From Chelativorans petroleitrophicus (GTDB lineage Bacteria > Pseudomonadota > Alphaproteobacteria > Rhizobiales > Rhizobiaceae), in contig NZ_JAODNV010000010.1 in assembly GCF_025398195.1 (NCBI RefSeq), forward strand, positions 124,001 to 188,000: a DNA stretch of 64,000 bases. The letters are read 5' to 3'. Positions 63,503-64,000 of the stretch are shown piece after piece (within the stretch, counting starts at the first letter, position 1; each line of letters begins with the position of its first letter). The notes below the pieces were generated by a model. The model was not told the origin of the DNA. It saw only the letters and a program-made list of their open reading frames with translations, and searched no databases. The translations under genes and the position numbers were made by a program.

Positions 63503-63791
63503 AGCCCCCCGCCTTGACGAGCGCCTTCAGCCGCTCGTCCGTATACTTTTCCTCAAGCGCCTTTGCGGCCTTGTCGGCCTCGGCCTCCAGATCGTCGCTC
63601 ACCGGCTCCGGCTCGCCGCGCCGCCACTCGGCGAGATAGGCGTCGGTGTCGCGCGCGCCCACGCGCATCGCGCACATGTCGATGGCCTCGGTGAAGCGCA
63701 GCGGCAGTTCGCGCTTGGCGCTTTGCCGACCTTTCTTCACGATGACCTGGACTGGAATGTCGCGCCAGTAGACGACGATCAGATCGGCCAT
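63489..63791 (-). CDS. small 'virulence factor' family protein (PF13769-type)
   Basis: This 100-residue protein begins MADLIVVYWRDIPVQVIVKK. It continues with RQSAKRELPLRFTEAIDMCA and an acidic helix. The 'YWRDIPaQV' start is the hallmark of the Virulence_fact family. In alphaproteobacteria that family is regularly encoded beside MetF/MetV-like and corrinoid methyltransferase genes. Its role is unknown, and the family name has no demonstrated link to virulence here. It is the first gene of the module in this window. Confidence 0.8.
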   Translation of the reverse strand: MADLIVVYWRDIPVQVIVKKGRQSAKRELPLRFTEAIDMCAMRVGARDTDAYLAEWRRGEPEPVSDDLEAEADKAAKALEEKYTDERLKALVKAGGYAEK

Positions 63792-63895
63792 GGGTCTTCT
63801 TCCTTTTTCTTTCGGGAGCTTTGCCGCATGCGCCGCAGACCCGCTTGCTGCGGCACGACGCGAGTCAATTCAAAAGCGACGCTGGCCCGCCAGTC

Positions 63896-64000
63896 TCAGC
63901 CGATGAGAACGCTGGCCAGTACGCCCGCTCCGCCGACCACCAGTCCGGCGAGCGCGAGCGACAGAATTCCGCTGACGATGGACACGACAAAAAGAACCCC
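63896..64000 (-). CDS. C-terminal part of a small membrane protein (cut by right edge)
   Basis: The minus-strand frame is open from the window edge to TGA at 63896-63898 and reads GVLFVVSIVSGILSLALAGL then VVGGAGVLASVLIG. These are two hydrophobic stretches rich in Gly/Ala/Val. The start lies outside the window, so neither length nor family can be given. Confidence 0.45.
   Translation of the reverse strand, partial: GVLFVVSIVSGILSLALAGLVVGGAGVLASVLIG

Overview
The window looks like chromosomal DNA of an alphaproteobacterium of the Hyphomicrobiales (Rhizobiales), most likely near Mesorhizobium, Chelativorans or Nitratireductor (Phyllobacteriaceae). The evidence is high GC and several gene orders I know from that group: pcm-tolC-popZ-valS; exoR beside xthA; erpA divergent from dgt, then argS-SPOR protein-nagZ-scpA-scpB; and tatABC-serS-surE-pcm-LysM/M23 protein. 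A LexA box of alphaproteobacterial type (GAAC-N7-GAAC), DUF1127, DUF982 and PopZ proteins fit as well. The exact genus cannot be fixed from sequence reading alone.

Layout. 1-3.6 kb: 3' end of lolD, a VOC protein, a promoter with an embedded LexA box driving a 28-residue membrane peptide, alanine dehydrogenase with a divergent Lrp regulator, and a Dabb protein. 3.6-9.7 kb is an accessory, partly decayed stretch. It holds a broken phage-type integrase beside a tRNA-Asn gene, truncated secreted and outer-membrane gene fragments, a large AT3-SGNH O-acyltransferase, the 3' remnant of an SDR gene, a palindromic repeat and an internally deleted AAA ATPase gene. 9.8-20.9 kb is a catabolic locus. A seven-gene operon encodes a family-5 peptide-type ABC importer with an enolase-superfamily enzyme and an RraA/aldolase-like enzyme embedded in it. 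Divergent from it are an HTH protein fused to a citrate-synthase fold that has lost catalytic residues, a GntR/FCD regulator and an FAD oxidoreductase with a well-formed operator.

21-53 kb is mostly core genome: tRNA-Cys, Pcm, TolC, PopZ, ValS, a FadL-like porin, TerC, ExoR, ExoIII, a polysaccharide deacetylase, a small stress-type cluster, ErpA, Dgt, ArgS, a SPOR protein, NagZ, ScpAB, an orphan FbpC-like ATPase, TatABC, SerS, SurE, a second Pcm, a LysM/M23 lipoprotein and a DJ-1/PfpI protein. 53-58.5 kb holds a cold-shock gene with a clear terminator, a GlxA/GbdR-type regulator, DUF1127, a LysR regulator, a stand-alone LigD-type polymerase and a frame-disrupted gene for a protein with three PPPY motifs. 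58.5-64 kb is a one-carbon/corrinoid module on the minus strand: RACo-type corrinoid activator, methyl-THF methyltransferase, MetF-like reductase, MetV-like eight-cysteine protein and a small 'virulence factor' family protein. The substrate-specific methyltransferase and the corrinoid carrier are not in the window.

The most unusual items are the SOS-controlled 28-aa membrane peptide, the HTH/pseudo-citrate-synthase regulator with two perfect palindromes in its divergent promoter, the PPPY-repeat protein, and the acetogen-like C1 module in what should be an aerobic alphaproteobacterium, with a perfect AT-rich palindrome in front of its methyltransferase gene.
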